A stretch of 64,000 bases of DNA from Canna indica (GCA_034359265.1 CP136897.1:30739501-30803500); one strand, 5' to 3'. Shown: positions 22,803-33,632, counted from the stretch's first letter. Translations and numbers: made by a program. Notes: generated from the letters alone by a model not told the origin.

Positions 22803-22808
22803 TAATAA
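22803..22808 (-). promoter_or_regulatory. Upstream A/T element at -29 to -24, representative
   Basis: In RNA sense TTATTA lies 24-29 bp before the start, where plant 5S genes carry a TATA-like element, and the base at -1 is C, also as in known plant 5S promoters. It is kept in most promoter-intact copies. All 31 truncated copies have lost it. Confidence 0.7.
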
Positions 22809-22818
22809 GGGTGAGCGT

Positions 22819-22834
22819 CCGAGGGATAGCTCGG
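22819..22834. promoter_or_regulatory. Conserved upstream hairpin CCGAG/CTCGG
   Basis: A 5 bp stem with a 6-base loop, 40-55 bp upstream of the start. The loop differs between array regions (GGACAA or GGAGAG at the left, GGATAG in most of the rest) while the stem stays paired or wobble-paired. Function unknown; a protein or chromatin site is only a guess. Confidence 0.45.
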
Positions 22835-22863
22835 GGTCATTTTCTTCGTCTCTTCGCGCGCCT

Positions 22864-22888
22864 TTTAGCGCCACGTGAAAAGCTGAAA
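22864..22888. promoter_or_regulatory. CACGTG (G-box) inside an inverted repeat
   Basis: The arms TTTAGC and GCTGAAA flank a CACGTG core about 95 bp upstream of the start. In left-hand units the arms are perfect (TTTCAGC/GCTGAAA, for example 773-798). CACGTG is the core bound by plant bHLH and bZIP factors; a role here is inference. Confidence 0.4.
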
Positions 22889-23147
22889 TCGGACAATAAT
22901 GCACGGAGTTACGCCCGTTTTAAACGAAAAATAATAATTGAAATGTTATTTTTCTTATTTATTTACAAATTTTAATTTTTCGGGTCGGTTTGTCGATTGA
23001 GCCGGCCGTAGAGGTTGCGGCGGGCCCCGCGCGGACGATCCACAGCCAAATTTTAGGTCGACGACGTCGTCCGTCCTTAACGTTTGGTTAGAAAGATTGG
23101 TAAAAAAAATGATCTCGTCGTGCAATCAAATAGGTAGTAAAAAAAAA

Positions 23148-23264
23148 GGTGCAACACGAGGACTTCCCAGGGGGTCACCCATCCTAGTACTACTCTCGCC
23201 CAAGCACGCTTAACTTCGTAGTTCTGATGGGATCCGGTGCGTTTGTGCTGGTATGATCGAACCC
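23148..23264 (-). rRNA. 5S rRNA: 5S rRNA gene, copy 50
   Basis: Full length. Changes: C46A, U21A, G5U. Missing from the second 7.28 kb copy. Confidence 0.95.
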
Positions 23265-23632
23265 GTGATCCACTTCTGATCGTCGGCTAATAAGGGTGAC
23301 CGTCCGAGGGATAGCTCGTGGTCATTTTCTTCGTCTCTTCGCGCGCCTTTTAGCGCCACGTGAAAAGATGAAATCGGACAATAATGCACGGAGTTACGCC
23401 CGTTTTAAACGAAAAATAATAATTAAAATGTTATTTTTCTTATTTATTTACAAATTTTAATTTTTCGGGCCGGTTGGTCGATCGAGCCGGCCGTAGAGGT
23501 TGCGGCGGGCCCCGCGCGGGCGATCGACAGCCAAATTTTTTGTCGACGACGTCGTCCGTCCTTAACGTTTGGTTAGAAAGATTGGTAAAAAAAATGATCT
23601 CGTCATGCAATCAAATGGGTAGTAAAAAAAAA

Positions 23633-23749
23633 GGTGCAACACGAGGACTTCCCAGGGGGTCACCCATCCTAGTACTACCCTCGCCCAAGCACGCTTAACT
23701 TCAGAGTTCTGATGGGATCCGGTGCATTAGTGCTGGTATGATCGCACCC
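23633..23749 (-). rRNA. 5S rRNA: 5S rRNA gene, copy 51
   Basis: Full length. Changes: A71G, C47U, C24U. The same gene type recurs in each later higher-order repeat. Confidence 0.95.
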
Positions 23750-24117
23750 GTCATGCAATTCTGATCGTCGGCCAATAAGGGTGAGCGTCCGAGGGATAGC
23801 TCGGGGTCATTTTCTTCGTCTCTTCGCGCGCCTTTTAGCGCCACGTGAAAAGCTGAAATCGGACAATAATGCACGGAGTTACGCCCGTTTTAAACGAAAA
23901 ATAATAATTGAAATGCTATATTTCTTATTTATTTATAAATTTTAATTTTTCGGATCGGTTGGTCGATCGAGCCGGCCGTAGAGGTTGCGGCGGGCCCTGC
24001 GCGGGCGATCGACAGCCAAATTTTATGTCGACGACGTCGTCCGTCCTTAACGTTTTGTTAGAAAGATTGGTAAAAATAATGATCTCGTCGTGCAATTAAA
24101 TAGGTAGTAAAAAACAA

Positions 24118-24234
24118 GGTGCAACACGAGGACTTCCCAGGGGGTCACCCATCCTAGTACTACTCTCGCCCAAGCAAGCTTAACTTCGGAGTTCTGATGG
24201 GATCCGGTGCGTTAGTGCTGGTATGATCGCACCC
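24118..24234 (-). rRNA. 5S rRNA: 5S rRNA gene, copy 52 (one change)
   Basis: Only G58U; partner of copy 37. Confidence 0.96.
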
Positions 24235-24514
24235 GTCGTGCACTTCTGATCGTCAGCTAATAAGGGTGAGCGTCCGAGGGATAGCTCGGGGTCATTTTCT
24301 TCGTCTCTTCGCGCGCCTTTTAGCGCCACTTGAAAAGATGAAATCGGACAATAATGCACGAAGTTACGCCGGTTTTAAACGAAAAATAATAATTGAAATA
24401 TTATTTTTCTTATTTATTTACAAATTTTAATTTTTCGGGTCGGTTGGTCGATCGAGCCGGCCGTAGAGCTTGCGGCGGGCCCCGCGCGGGCGATCGAGAG
24501 CCAAATTTTATGTC

Positions 24515-24526
24515 GACGACGTCGTC
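24515..24526. repeat. 12 bp perfect palindrome GACGACGTCGTC
   Basis: Present once per unit through most of the array, next to the SalI-type GTCGAC of the right-hand spacer class. In one HOR sub-type (for example near 34027) it is broken to GACGACTTCTTC. Confidence 0.6.
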
Positions 24527-24602
24527 CGTCCTTAACGTTTGGTTAGAAAGATTGGTAAAAAAAATGATCTCGTCGTGCAATCAAATAGGTAGTAAAAAAA
24601 AA

Positions 24603-24719
24603 GGTGCAACACGAGGACTTCCCAGGGGGTCACCCATCCTAGTAGTACTCTCGCCCAACCACGCTTAACTTCGGAGTTTTGATGGGATCCGGTGCGTTAG
24701 TGCTGGTATGATCGCACCC
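24603..24719 (-). rRNA. 5S rRNA: 5S rRNA gene, copy 53
   Basis: Full length; G75C, C61G, G41A, partner of copy 38. Confidence 0.95.
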
Positions 24720-25085
24720 GTCGTGCACTTCTGATCGTCGGCTAATAAGGGTGAGCGTCCGAGGGATAGCTCGGGGTCATTTTCTTCGTCTCTTCGCGCG
24801 CCTTTTAGCGCCACGTGAAAAGCTGAAATCGGACAATAATGCACGGAGTTACGCCCGTTTTAAACGAAAAATAACAATTGAAATGTTATTTTTCTTACTT
24901 ATTTACAAATTTTAATTTTTCGGGTCGGTTGGTCGATCGAGCCGGCCGTAGAGTTTGCGGCGGGCCCCGCGCGGGCGATTGATAGCCAAATTTTATGTCG
25001 ACGACGTCGTCCGTCCTTCACGTTTGGTTAGAAAGATTTGTAAAAAATGATCTCGTCGTGCAATCAAATAGGTAGTAAAAAAAAA

Positions 25086-25201
25086 GGTGCAACACGAGGA
25101 CTTCCCAGGGGTCACCCATCCTAGTACTACTCTCGCCCAAGCACGCTTAACTTCGGAGTTTTGATGGGATCCGGTGCGTTAGTGCTGGTATGATCGCACC
25201 C
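25086..25201 (-). rRNA. 5S rRNA: 5S rRNA gene, copy 54 (116 bp)
   Basis: Partner of copy 39 with the same 1-bp deletion and G41A. Confidence 0.93.
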
Positions 25202-25566
25202 GTCGTGCACTTCTGATCATCGACTAATAAGGGTGAGCGTCCGAGGGATAGCCCGGGGTCATTTTCTTCGTCTCTTCGCGCCTTTTAGCGCCACGTGAAA
25301 AGCTGAAATCGGACAATAATGCACGGTGTTACGCCCGTTTTAAACAAAAATAATAATTGAAATGTTATTTTTCTTATTTATTTACAAATTTTAATTTTTC
25401 GGGTCGGTTGGTCGATCGAGCCGGCCGTAGAGGTTGCGGCTGGCCCCGCGCGGTCGATCGACAGCGAAATTTTATGTCGACGACGTCGTCCGTCCTTAAC
25501 GTTTGGTTAGAAAGATTAGTAAAAAAAATGATCTCGTCGTGCAATCAAATAGGTAGTAAAAAAAAA

Positions 25567-25683
25567 GATGCAACACGAGGACTTCCCAGGGGTTCACCCA
25601 TCCTAGTACTACTCTCGCCCAAGCACGCTTAACTTCGGAGTTCTGATGGGATCCGGTGCGTTAGTGCTGGTATGAAAGCACCC
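25567..25683 (-). rRNA. 5S rRNA: 5S rRNA gene, copy 55
   Basis: Partner of copy 40: C116U, C91A, A8U, G7U. Confidence 0.95.
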
Positions 25684-26051
25684 GTCATGCACATCTGATC
25701 GTCGGCTAATAAGGGTGAGCGTCCGAGGGATTGCTCGGGGTCATTTACTTCGTCTCTTCGCGCGCCTTTTAGCGCCACGTGAAAAGATGAAATCGGACAA
25801 TAATGAACGAAGTTACGCCTGTTTTAAACGAAAAGTAATAATTGAAATGTTATTTTACTTATTTATTTACAAATTTTAACTTTTCGAGTCGGTTGGTCGA
25901 TCGAGCCGGCCGAAGAGGTTGCGGCGGGCCCCGCGCGGGCGATCGAGAGCCAAATTTTATGTCGACGACGTCGTCCGTCCTTAACGTTTGGTTAGAAAGA
26001 TTGGTAAGAAAAATGATCTCGTCGTTCAATCAAATAGGTAGTAGAAAAAAA

Positions 26052-26168
26052 GATGCAACACGAGGACTTCCCAGGCGGTCACCAATCCTAGTACTACTCT
26101 CGCCCAAGCACGCTTAACTTCGGAGTTCTGATGGGATCCGGTGCGTTAGTGTTGGTATGATCGCAACC
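26052..26168 (-). rRNA. 5S rRNA: 5S rRNA gene, copy 56
   Basis: Partner of copy 41: C116U, C93G, G85U, G17A, G3U. Confidence 0.94.
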
Positions 26169-26523
26169 GTGGTGCACTTCTGATCGTCGGCTAATAAGGG
26201 TGAGCGTCCGAGGGATAGCTCAGGGTCATTTTCTTCGTCTCTTCGCGCGCCTTTTAGCGCCACGTGAAAAGCTGAAATCGGACAATAATGCACGGAGTTA
26301 CGCCCGTTTTAAACGAAAAATAATAATTGAAATGTTATTTTTCTTATTTATTTACATATTTTAATTTTTCGGGTCGGTTGGTCGATCGAGCCGGCCGTAG
26401 AGGTTGCGGCAGGCCCCGCGCGGGCGATCGACAGCCAAATTTTTTATCGACGACGTCGTCCGTCCTTAACGTTTGGTAAAAAAAATGATCTCGTCGTGCA
26501 ATCAAATAAGTAGTAAAAAAAAA

Positions 26524-26640
26524 GGTGCAACACGAGGACTTCCCAGGGGGTCACCCATCCTAGTACTACTCTCGCCCAAGCACGCTTAACTTTGGAGTTC
26601 TGATGGGATCCGGTGCGTTAGTGCTGGTATGATCGCACCC
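26524..26640 (-). rRNA. 5S rRNA: 5S rRNA gene, copy 57 (one change)
   Basis: Only G48A. The spacer to its left lacks about 12 bp (TAGAAAGATTGG) before the back-up T-run, at about 26477. No partner in the first 7.28 kb copy. Confidence 0.96.
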
Positions 26641-27005
26641 TTCGTGCACTTCTGATCGTCGGCTAATAAGGGTGAGCGTCCGAGGGATAGCCCGAGGTCA
26701 TTTTCTTCGTCTCTTCGCGCGCCTTTTAGCGCCACGTGAAAAGCTAAAATCGGACAATAATGCACGGAGTTACGCCCGTTTTAAACGAAAAATAACAATT
26801 GAAATGTTATTTTTCTTACTTATTTACAAATTTTAATTTTTCGTGTCGGTTGGTCGATCGAGCCGGCCGTAGAGTTTGCGGCGGGCCCCGCGTGGGCGAT
26901 CGATAGCCAAATTTTATGTCGACGACGTCGTCCGTCCTTCACGTTTGGTTAGAAAGATTTGTAAAAAATGATCTCGTCGTGCAATCAAATAGGTAGTAAA
27001 AAAAA

Positions 27006-27122
27006 AGTGCAACACGAGGACTTCCCAGGGGGTCACCCATCCTAGTACTACTCTCGCCCAAGCACGCTTAACTTCGGAGTTCTGATGGGATCCGATGCGT
27101 TAGTGCTAGTATGATCGCACCC
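27006..27122 (-). rRNA. 5S rRNA: 5S rRNA gene, copy 58
   Basis: Partner of copy 42 without G68A: C117U, C28U, C15U. Confidence 0.95.
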
Positions 27123-27346
27123 GTTGTGCACTTCTGATCGTCGGCTAATAAGGTTGAGCGTCCGAGGGATAGCTCGGGGTCATTTTCTTCGTTTTTTCGC
27201 GCACCTTTTAGCGCACCTTTTAGCGCCACGTGAAAAGATGAAATCGGACAATAATGCACGAAGTTACGCCCGTTTTAAATGAAAAATAATAAATGAAATG
27301 TTATTTTTCCTATTTATTTACAAATTTTAATTTTTCGGGTCGGTTG

Positions 27347-27398
27347 GTCGATCGAGCCGGCCGTAGAGGTTGCGGCGGGCCCCGCGCGGGCGATCGAC
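27347..27398. repeat. Spacer inverted repeat with G/C-rich core
   Basis: Perfect 8 bp arms GTCGATCG and CGATCGAC are separated by 36 bp that include CCGGCC, GGGCCC and the 10 bp palindrome CCCGCGCGGG (27381-27390). It recurs once per unit, with substitutions in some. It could form a strong hairpin or cruciform. Confidence 0.6.
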
Positions 27399-27502
27399 AG
27401 CCAAATTTTATGTCGATGACGTCGTCCGTCCTTAACGTTTGGTTAGAAAGATTGGTAAAAAAAATGATCTCGTCGTGCAATCAAATAGGTAGTAAAAAAA
27501 AA

Positions 27503-27619
27503 GGTGCAACACGAGGACTTCCCAGGGGGTCACCCATCCTAGTACTACTTTCGCCCAAGCACGCTTAACTTCGGAGTTCTGATGGGATCCGGTGCGTTTG
27601 TGCTAGTATGATCGAACCC
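27503..27619 (-). rRNA. 5S rRNA: 5S rRNA gene, copy 59
   Basis: Partner of copy 43: G70A, U21A, C15U, G5U. Confidence 0.95.
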
Positions 27620-27987
27620 GTGATGCACTTCTGATCGTCGGCTAATAAGGGTGACCGTCCGAGGGATAGCTCGGGGTCATTTTCTTCGTCTCTTCGCGCG
27701 CCTTTTAGCGCCACGTGAAAAGCTGAAATCGGACAATAATGCACGGAGTTACGCCCGTTTTAAACGAAAAATAATAATTGAAATGTTATTTTTCTTATTT
27801 ATTTACAAATTTTAATTTTTCGGGTCGGTTGGTCGATTGAGTCGGCCGTAGAGGTTGCGGCGGGCCCCGCGCGGGCGATCGACAGCCAAATTTTAGGTCG
27901 ACGACGTCGTCCGTCCTTAACGTTTGGTTAGAAAGATTGGTAAAAAAAATGATCTCGTCGTGCAATCAAATAGGTAGTAAAAAAAAA

Positions 27988-28104
27988 GGTGCAACACGAG
28001 GACTTCCCAGGGGGTCACCCATCCTAGTACTACTCTCGCCCAAGCACGCTTAACTTCGTAGTTTTGATGGGATCCGGTGCGTTTGTGCTGGTATGATCGA
28101 AACC
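27988..28104 (-). rRNA. 5S rRNA: 5S rRNA gene, copy 60
   Basis: Partner of copy 45 without G17A: C46A, G41A, U21A, G5U, G3U. Confidence 0.95.
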
Positions 28105-28472
28105 GTGATGCACTTCTGATCGTCGGCTAATAAGGGTGACCGTCCGAGGGATAGCTCGGGGTCATTTTCTTCGTCTCTCCGTGCGCCTTTTAGCGCCACG
28201 TGAAAAGCTGAAATCGGACAATAATGCACGGAGTTACGCTCGTTTTAAACGAAAAATAATAATTGAAATGTTATTTTTCTTATTTATTTACAAATTTTAA
28301 TTTTTCGGGTCGGTTGGTCGATTGAGCCGGCCGTAGAGGTTGCGGCGGGCCCCGCGCGGGCGATCGACAGCCAAATTTTAGGTCGACGACGTCGTCCGTC
28401 CTTAACGTTTGGTTAGAAAGATTGGTAAAAAAAATGATCTCGTCGTGCAATCAAATAGGTAGTAAAAAAAAA

Positions 28473-28589
28473 GGTGGAACACGAGGACTTCCCAGGGGGT
28501 CACCCATCCTAGTACTACTCTCGCCCAAGCACGCTTAACTTCGTAGTTCTGATGGGATCCAGTGCGTTTGTGCTGGTATGATCGAACCC
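28473..28589 (-). rRNA. 5S rRNA: 5S rRNA gene, copy 61
   Basis: Partner of copy 46 plus G113C in helix I. Confidence 0.95.
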
Positions 28590-28957
28590 GTGATGCACTT
28601 CTGATCGTCGGCTAATAAGGGTGACCGTCCGAGGGATAGCTCGGGGTCATTTTCTTCGTCTCTCCGTGCGCCTTTTAGCGCCACGTGAAAAGCTGAAATC
28701 GGACAATAATGCACGGAGTTACGCCCGTTTTAAACGAAAAATAATAATTGAAATGTTATTTTTCTTATTTATTTACAAATTTTAATTTTTCGGGTCGGTT
28801 GGTCGATTGAGCCGGCCGTAGAGGTTGCGGCGGGCCCCGCGCGGATGATCCACAGCCAAATTTTAGGTCGACGACGTCGTCCGTCCTTAACGTTTGGTTA
28901 GAAAGATTGGTAAAAAAAATGATCTCGTCGTGCAATCAAATAGGTAGTAAAAAAAAA

Positions 28958-29074
28958 GGTGCAACACGAGGACTTCCCAGGGGGTCAACCATCCTAGTAC
29001 TACTCTCGCCCAAGCACGCTTAACTTCGTAGTTCTGATGGGATCCGGTGCGTTTGTGCTGGTATGATCGAACCC
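28958..29074 (-). rRNA. 5S rRNA: 5S rRNA gene, copy 62
   Basis: Partner of copy 47: G87U, C46A, U21A, G5U. Confidence 0.95.
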
Positions 29075-29442
29075 GTGATCCACTTCTGATCGTCGGCTAA
29101 TAAGGGTGACCGTCCGAGGGATAGCTCGTGGTCATTTTCTTCGTCTCTTCGCGCGCCTTTTAGCGCCACGTGAAAAGCTGAAATCGGACAATAATGCACG
29201 GAGTTACGCCCGTTTTAAACGAAAAATAATAATTAAAATGTTATTTTTCTTATTTATTTACAAATTTTAATTTTTCGGGCCGGTTGGTCGATCGAGCCGG
29301 CCGTAGAGGTTGCGGCGGCCCCCGCGCGGGCGATCGACAGTCAAATTTTATGTCGATGACGTCGTCCGTCCTTAACGTTTGGTTAGAAAGATTGCTAAAA
29401 AAAATGATCTCGTCGTGCAATCAAATAGGTAGTAAAAAAAAT

Positions 29443-29559
29443 GGTGCAACACGAGGACTTCCCAGGGGGTCACCCATCATAGTACTACTCTCGCCCAAGC
29501 ATGCTTAACTTCGGAGTTCTGATGGGATCCGGTGCGTTAGTGCTGGTATGATCGCACTC
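29443..29559 (-). rRNA. 5S rRNA: 5S rRNA gene, copy 63
   Basis: Partner of copy 48: G81U, G58A, G2A. Confidence 0.95.
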
Positions 29560-29927
29560 GTGATGCAATTCTGATCGTCGGCTAATAAGGGTGAGCGTCC
29601 GAGGGATAGCTCGGGGTCATTTTCTTCGTCTCTTCGCGCGCCTTTTAGCGCCACGTGAAAAGCTGAAATCGGACAATAATGCACGGATTTACGCCCGTTT
29701 TAAACGAAAAATAATAATTGAAATGTTATATTTCTTATTTATTTACAAATTTTGATTTTTCGGGTCGGTTAGTCGATAGAGCCGGCCGTAGAGGTTGCGG
29801 CGGGCCCCGCGCGGGCGATCGACAGCCAAATTTTATGTCGACGACGTCGTCCGTCCTTAACGTTTGGTTAGAAAGATTGGTAAAAAAAATGATCTCGTCG
29901 TCCAATCAAATTGGTAGTAAAAAAAAA

Positions 29928-30044
29928 GGTGCAACACGAGGACTTCCCAAGGGGTCACCCATTCTAGTACCACTCTCGCGCAAGCACGCTTAACTTCAGA
30001 GTTCTGATGGGATCCGGTGCGTTAGTGCTAGTATGATCGCACCC
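29928..30044 (-). rRNA. 5S rRNA: 5S rRNA gene, copy 64
   Basis: Partner of copy 49. Its upstream region switches to the type of copy 50 (GTGACCGTCC) at about 30079. Confidence 0.95.
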
Positions 30045-30412
30045 GTCATGCACTTCTGATCGTCGGCTAATAAGGGTGACCGTCCGAGGGATAGCTCGTG
30101 GTCATTTTCTTCGTCTCTTCGCGCGCCTTTTAGCGCCACGTGAAAAGCTGAAATCGGACAATAATGCACGGAGTTACGCCCGTTTTAAACGAAAAATAAT
30201 AATTAAAATGTTATTTTTCTTATTTATTTACAAATTTTAATTTTTCGGGCCGGTTGGTCGATCGAGCCGGCCGTAGAGGTTGCGGCGGGCCCCGCGCGGG
30301 CGATCGACAGCCAAATTTTTTGTCGACGACGTCGTCCGTCCTTAACGTTTGGTTAGAAAGATTGGTAAAAAAAATGATCTCGTCATGCAATCAAATGGGT
30401 AGTAAAAAAAAA

Positions 30413-30529
30413 GGTGCAACACGAGGACTTCCCAGGGGGTCACCCATCCTAGTACTACCCTCGCCCAAGCACGCTTAACTTCAGAGTTCTGATGGGATCC
30501 GGTGCATTAGTGCTGGTATGATCGCACCC
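30413..30529 (-). rRNA. 5S rRNA: 5S rRNA gene, copy 65
   Basis: Partner of copy 51: A71G, C47U, C24U. Confidence 0.95.
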
Positions 30530-30898
30530 GTCATGCAATTCTGATCGTCGGCCAATAAGGGTGAGCGTCCGAGGGATAGCTCGGGGTCATTTTCTTCGTC
30601 TCTTCGCGCGCCTTTTAGCGCCACGTGAAAAGCTGAAATCGGACAATAATGCACGGAGTTACGCCCGTTTTAAACGAAAAATAATAATTGAAATGCTATA
30701 TTTCTTATTTATTTATAAATTTTAATTTTTCGGATCGGTTGGTCGATCGAGCCGGCCGTAGAGGTTGCGGCGGGCCCTGCGCGGGCGATCGACAGCCAAA
30801 TTTTATGTCGACGACGTCGTCCGTCCTTAACGTTTGGTTAGAAAGATTGGTAAAAAAAATGATCTCGTCGTGCAATCAAATAGGTAGTAAAAAAAAAA

Positions 30899-31015
30899 GG
30901 TGCAACACGAGGACTTCCCACGGGGTCACCCATCCTAGTACTACTCTCTCCCAAGCACGCTTAACTTCGGAGTTCTGATGGGATCTGGTGCGTTAGTGCT
31001 GGTATGATCGCACTC
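30899..31015 (-). rRNA. 5S rRNA: 5S rRNA gene, copy 66
   Basis: Full length. Changes: C95G, C67A, G30A, G2A. Confidence 0.95.
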
Positions 31016-31383
31016 GTCGTGCACTTCTGATCGTCGGCTAATAAGGTTTAGCGTCCGAGGGATAGCTCGGGGTGATTTTCTTCGTCTCTTCGCGCGCCTT
31101 TTAGCGCCACGTGAAAAGATGAAATCGGACAATGATGCACGAAGTTACGCCCGTTTTAAACGAAAAATAATAAATGAAATGTTATTTTTCTTATTTATTT
31201 ACAAATTTTAATTTTTTGGGCTGGTTGGTCGATCGAGCCGGCCGTAGAGGTTGCGGCGGGCCCCGCGCGCGCGATCGACAGCCAAATTTTATATCGATGA
31301 CGTCGTCCGTCATTAACGTTTGGTTAGAAAGATTGGTAAAAAAAATGATCTCGTCGTGCAATCAAATCGGTAGTAAAAAAAAA

Positions 31384-31500
31384 GGTGCAACACGAGGACT
31401 TCCCAGGGGGTCACCCATCCTTGAACTACTCTCGCCCAAGCAAGCTTAACGTCGGAGTTCTGATGGGATCCGGTGCGTTAGTGCTGGTATGATCGCACCC
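31384..31500 (-). rRNA. 5S rRNA: 5S rRNA gene, copy 67
   Basis: Full length. Changes: U79A, A77U, G58U, A50C; the last two are in box A. Confidence 0.94.
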
Positions 31501-31868
31501 GTGGTGCACTTCTGATCGTCGGCTAATAAGGTTGAGCGTCCGAGGGATAGCTCGGGGTGATTTTCTTCGTCTCTTCGCGCGCCTTTTATCGCCACGTGAA
31601 AAGATGAAATCGGACAATGATGCACGAAGTTACGCCCGTTTTAAACCAAAAATAATAAATGAAATGTTATTTTTCTTATTTATTTACAAATTTTAATTTT
31701 TCGGGCCGGATGGTCGATCGAGCCGGCCGTAGAGGTTGCGGCGGGCCCCGCGCGGGCGATCGACAGCCAAATTTTATGTCGATGACGTCGTCCGTCCTTA
31801 ACATTTGGTTAGAAAGATTGCTAAAAAAAATGATCTCGTCGTGCAATCAAATAGGTTGTAAAAGAAAA

Positions 31869-31985
31869 GGTGCAACACGAGGACTTCCCAGGGGGTCACC
31901 CATCAAAGTACTACTCTCGCCCAAGCACGCTTAACTTCGGAGTTCTGATGGGATCCGGTGCGTTAGTGCTGGTATGATCGCACCC
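31869..31985 (-). rRNA. 5S rRNA: 5S rRNA gene, copy 68
   Basis: Full length. Changes: G81U and A80U at the edge of box C. This gene type closes each later higher-order repeat. Confidence 0.95.
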
Positions 31986-32352
31986 GTCATGCACTTTTGA
32001 TCGTCGGCTAATAAGGGTGAGCGTCCGAGGGATAGCTCGGGGTCATTTTCTTCGTCTCTTGGTGCGCCTTTTAGCGCCACGTGAAAAGCTGAAATCGGAC
32101 AATAATGCACGGAGTTACGCCCGTTTTAAACGAAAAATAATAATTGAAATGTTATATTTCTTATTTATTTACAAATTTAATTTTTCGGGTCGGTTGGTCG
32201 ATCGAGCCGGCCGTAGAGTTTGCGGTGGGCCCCGCGCGGGCGATCGACAGCCAAATTTTATGTCGACGATGTCGTCCGTCCTTAACGTTTGGTTAGAAAG
32301 ATTGGTAAAAAAAATGATCTCGTCGTGCAATCAAATTGGTAGTAAAAAAAAA

Positions 32353-32460
32353 GGTGCAACACGAGGACTTCCCAGGGGGTCACCCATCCTAGTACTACTC
32401 TCGCCCAAGCACGCTTAAATTCAGAGTTCTGATGAGATCCGGTGCGTTAGTGCTGGTATG
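32353..32460 (-). pseudogene. 5S rRNA: Promoter-deleted 5S copy 69 (type A)
   Basis: First copy of the main truncated lineage: RNA nt 10-117, GTATG joined to TTATTTCTC of the A/T-rich block. It carries the lineage marks G51U (box A), C47U and C35U, the last of which removes the BamHI site found in most full copies. Confidence 0.95.
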
Positions 32461-32662
32461 TTATTTCTCTTATTTATTTATAAATTTTAATTTTTCGGGT
32501 CGGTTGGTCGATCGAGCCGGCCGTAGAGGTTGCGGCAGGCCCCGCGCGGGCGATCCACAGCCAAATTTTATGTCGACGACGTCGTCCGTCCTTAACGTTT
32601 GGTTAGAAAGATTGGTAAAAAAAATGATCTCGTCGTGCAATCAAAAAGGTAGTAAAAAAAAA

Positions 32663-32779
32663 GGTGCAACACGAGGACTTCCCAAGGGGTCACCCATCCT
32701 AGTACTACTCTCGCCCAAGCACGCTTAACTTCGGAGTTCTGATGGGATCCGGTGCGTTAGTGCTGTTATGATCGCACCC
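32663..32779 (-). rRNA. 5S rRNA: 5S rRNA gene, copy 70
   Basis: Full length. Changes: C95U, C14A. Confidence 0.95.
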
Positions 32780-33147
32780 GTCATGCACTTCTGATCGTCG
32801 GCTAATAAGGGTGAGCGTCCGAGGGATAGCTCGGGGTCATTTTCTTCGTCTCTTCGCGCACCTTTTAGCGCCACGTGAAAAGGTGAAATCGGACAATAAT
32901 GCACGGAGTTACGCCCGTTTAAAACGAAAAATAATAATTGAAATGTTATATTTCTTATTTATTTACAAATTTTAATTTTTCGGATCAGTTGGTTGATCGA
33001 GCCGGCCGTAGAGGTTGCGGCGGGCCCCGCGCGGGCGATCGACAGCCAAATTTTTTGTCGACGACGTCGTCCGTCCTTAACGTTTGGTTAGAAAGATTGG
33101 TAAAAAAAATGATCTCGTCATGCAATCAAATGGGTAGTAAAAAAAAA

Positions 33148-33264
33148 GGTGCAACACGAGGACTTCCCAGGGGGTCACCCATCCTAGTACTACCCTCGCC
33201 CAAGCACGCTTAACTTCAGAGTTCTGATGGGATCCGGTGCATTAGTGCTGGTATGATCGCACCC
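33148..33264 (-). rRNA. 5S rRNA: 5S rRNA gene, copy 71
   Basis: Full length. A71G, C47U, C24U as in copy 51. Confidence 0.95.
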
Positions 33265-33632
33265 GTCATGCAATTCTGATCGTCGGCCAATAAGGGTGAG
33301 CGTCCGAGGGATAGCTCGGGTTCATTTTCTTCGTCTCTTCGCGCGCCTTTTAGCGCCACGTGAAAAGCTGAAATCGGACAATAATGCACGGAGTTACGCC
33401 CGTTTTAAACGAAAAATAATAATTGAAATGTTATATTTCTTATTTATTTACAAATTTTAATTTTTCGGATCGGTTGGTCGATTGAGCCGGCCGTAGAGGT
33501 TGCGGCGCGCCCTGCGCGGGCGATCGATAGCCAAATTTTATGTCGACGACGTCGTCCGTCCTTAACGTTTGGTTAGAAAGATTGGTAAAAAAAATGATCT
33601 CGTCGTGCAATCAAATAGGTAGTAAAAAAAAA

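Larger units (their letters stand above)
22780..23147. other. Representative full spacer (368 bp)
   Basis: This stands for all long spacers in the array. From the gene start outwards (left to right on the plus strand) it holds the upstream promoter region with the A/T element, the CCGAG hairpin, a pyrimidine-rich stretch, the CACGTG inverted repeat, an A/T-rich block of about 90 bp (TTATTTATTTAC, AATTTT), a block of about 60 bp rich in CCGG, GGGCCC and CGCG, the GACGACGTCGTC palindrome, and then the two A-runs that terminate the next gene. I see no RNA gene or mobile element inside it. Spacers of promoter-deleted units keep only the part from the A/T-rich block onwards (about 204 bp). Confidence 0.85.
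16760..24050. repeat. 7.28 kb segmental duplication, first copy
   Basis: Repeats at 24040-30830. The offset is 7,279 bp over its left part, 7,751 after one unit missing here (hybrid junction within about 19131-19141), then 7,265 and 6,780 after two units missing from the second copy. Boundaries are read from diagnostic substitutions and are good to a few tens of bases. Confidence 0.88.
24040..30830. repeat. 7.28 kb segmental duplication, second copy
   Basis: Starts inside a hybrid unit: the part up to about 24003 matches the unit at 30688, and from about 24055 it matches the unit at 16629 (CGTTTTGTTAG, TAAAAATAATG). It contains one unit (gene 26524) absent from the first copy and lacks the partners of copies 44 and 50. 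The loss of copy 50 is seen as a hybrid upstream region at about 30053-30079. Confidence 0.88.

Noticed and set aside
22780..23147. 5S-derived retroelement such as a Cassandra-type TRIM
   Set aside because: No terminal repeats, primer-binding site, polypurine tract or target duplications; genes are evenly spaced, same strand, with Pol III terminators. A genuine 5S array explains all.
27347..27398. G/C-rich spacer block as a piece of 35S rDNA
   Set aside because: Base composition is suggestive, but I recognise no conserved 18S, 5.8S or 25S sequence in it.
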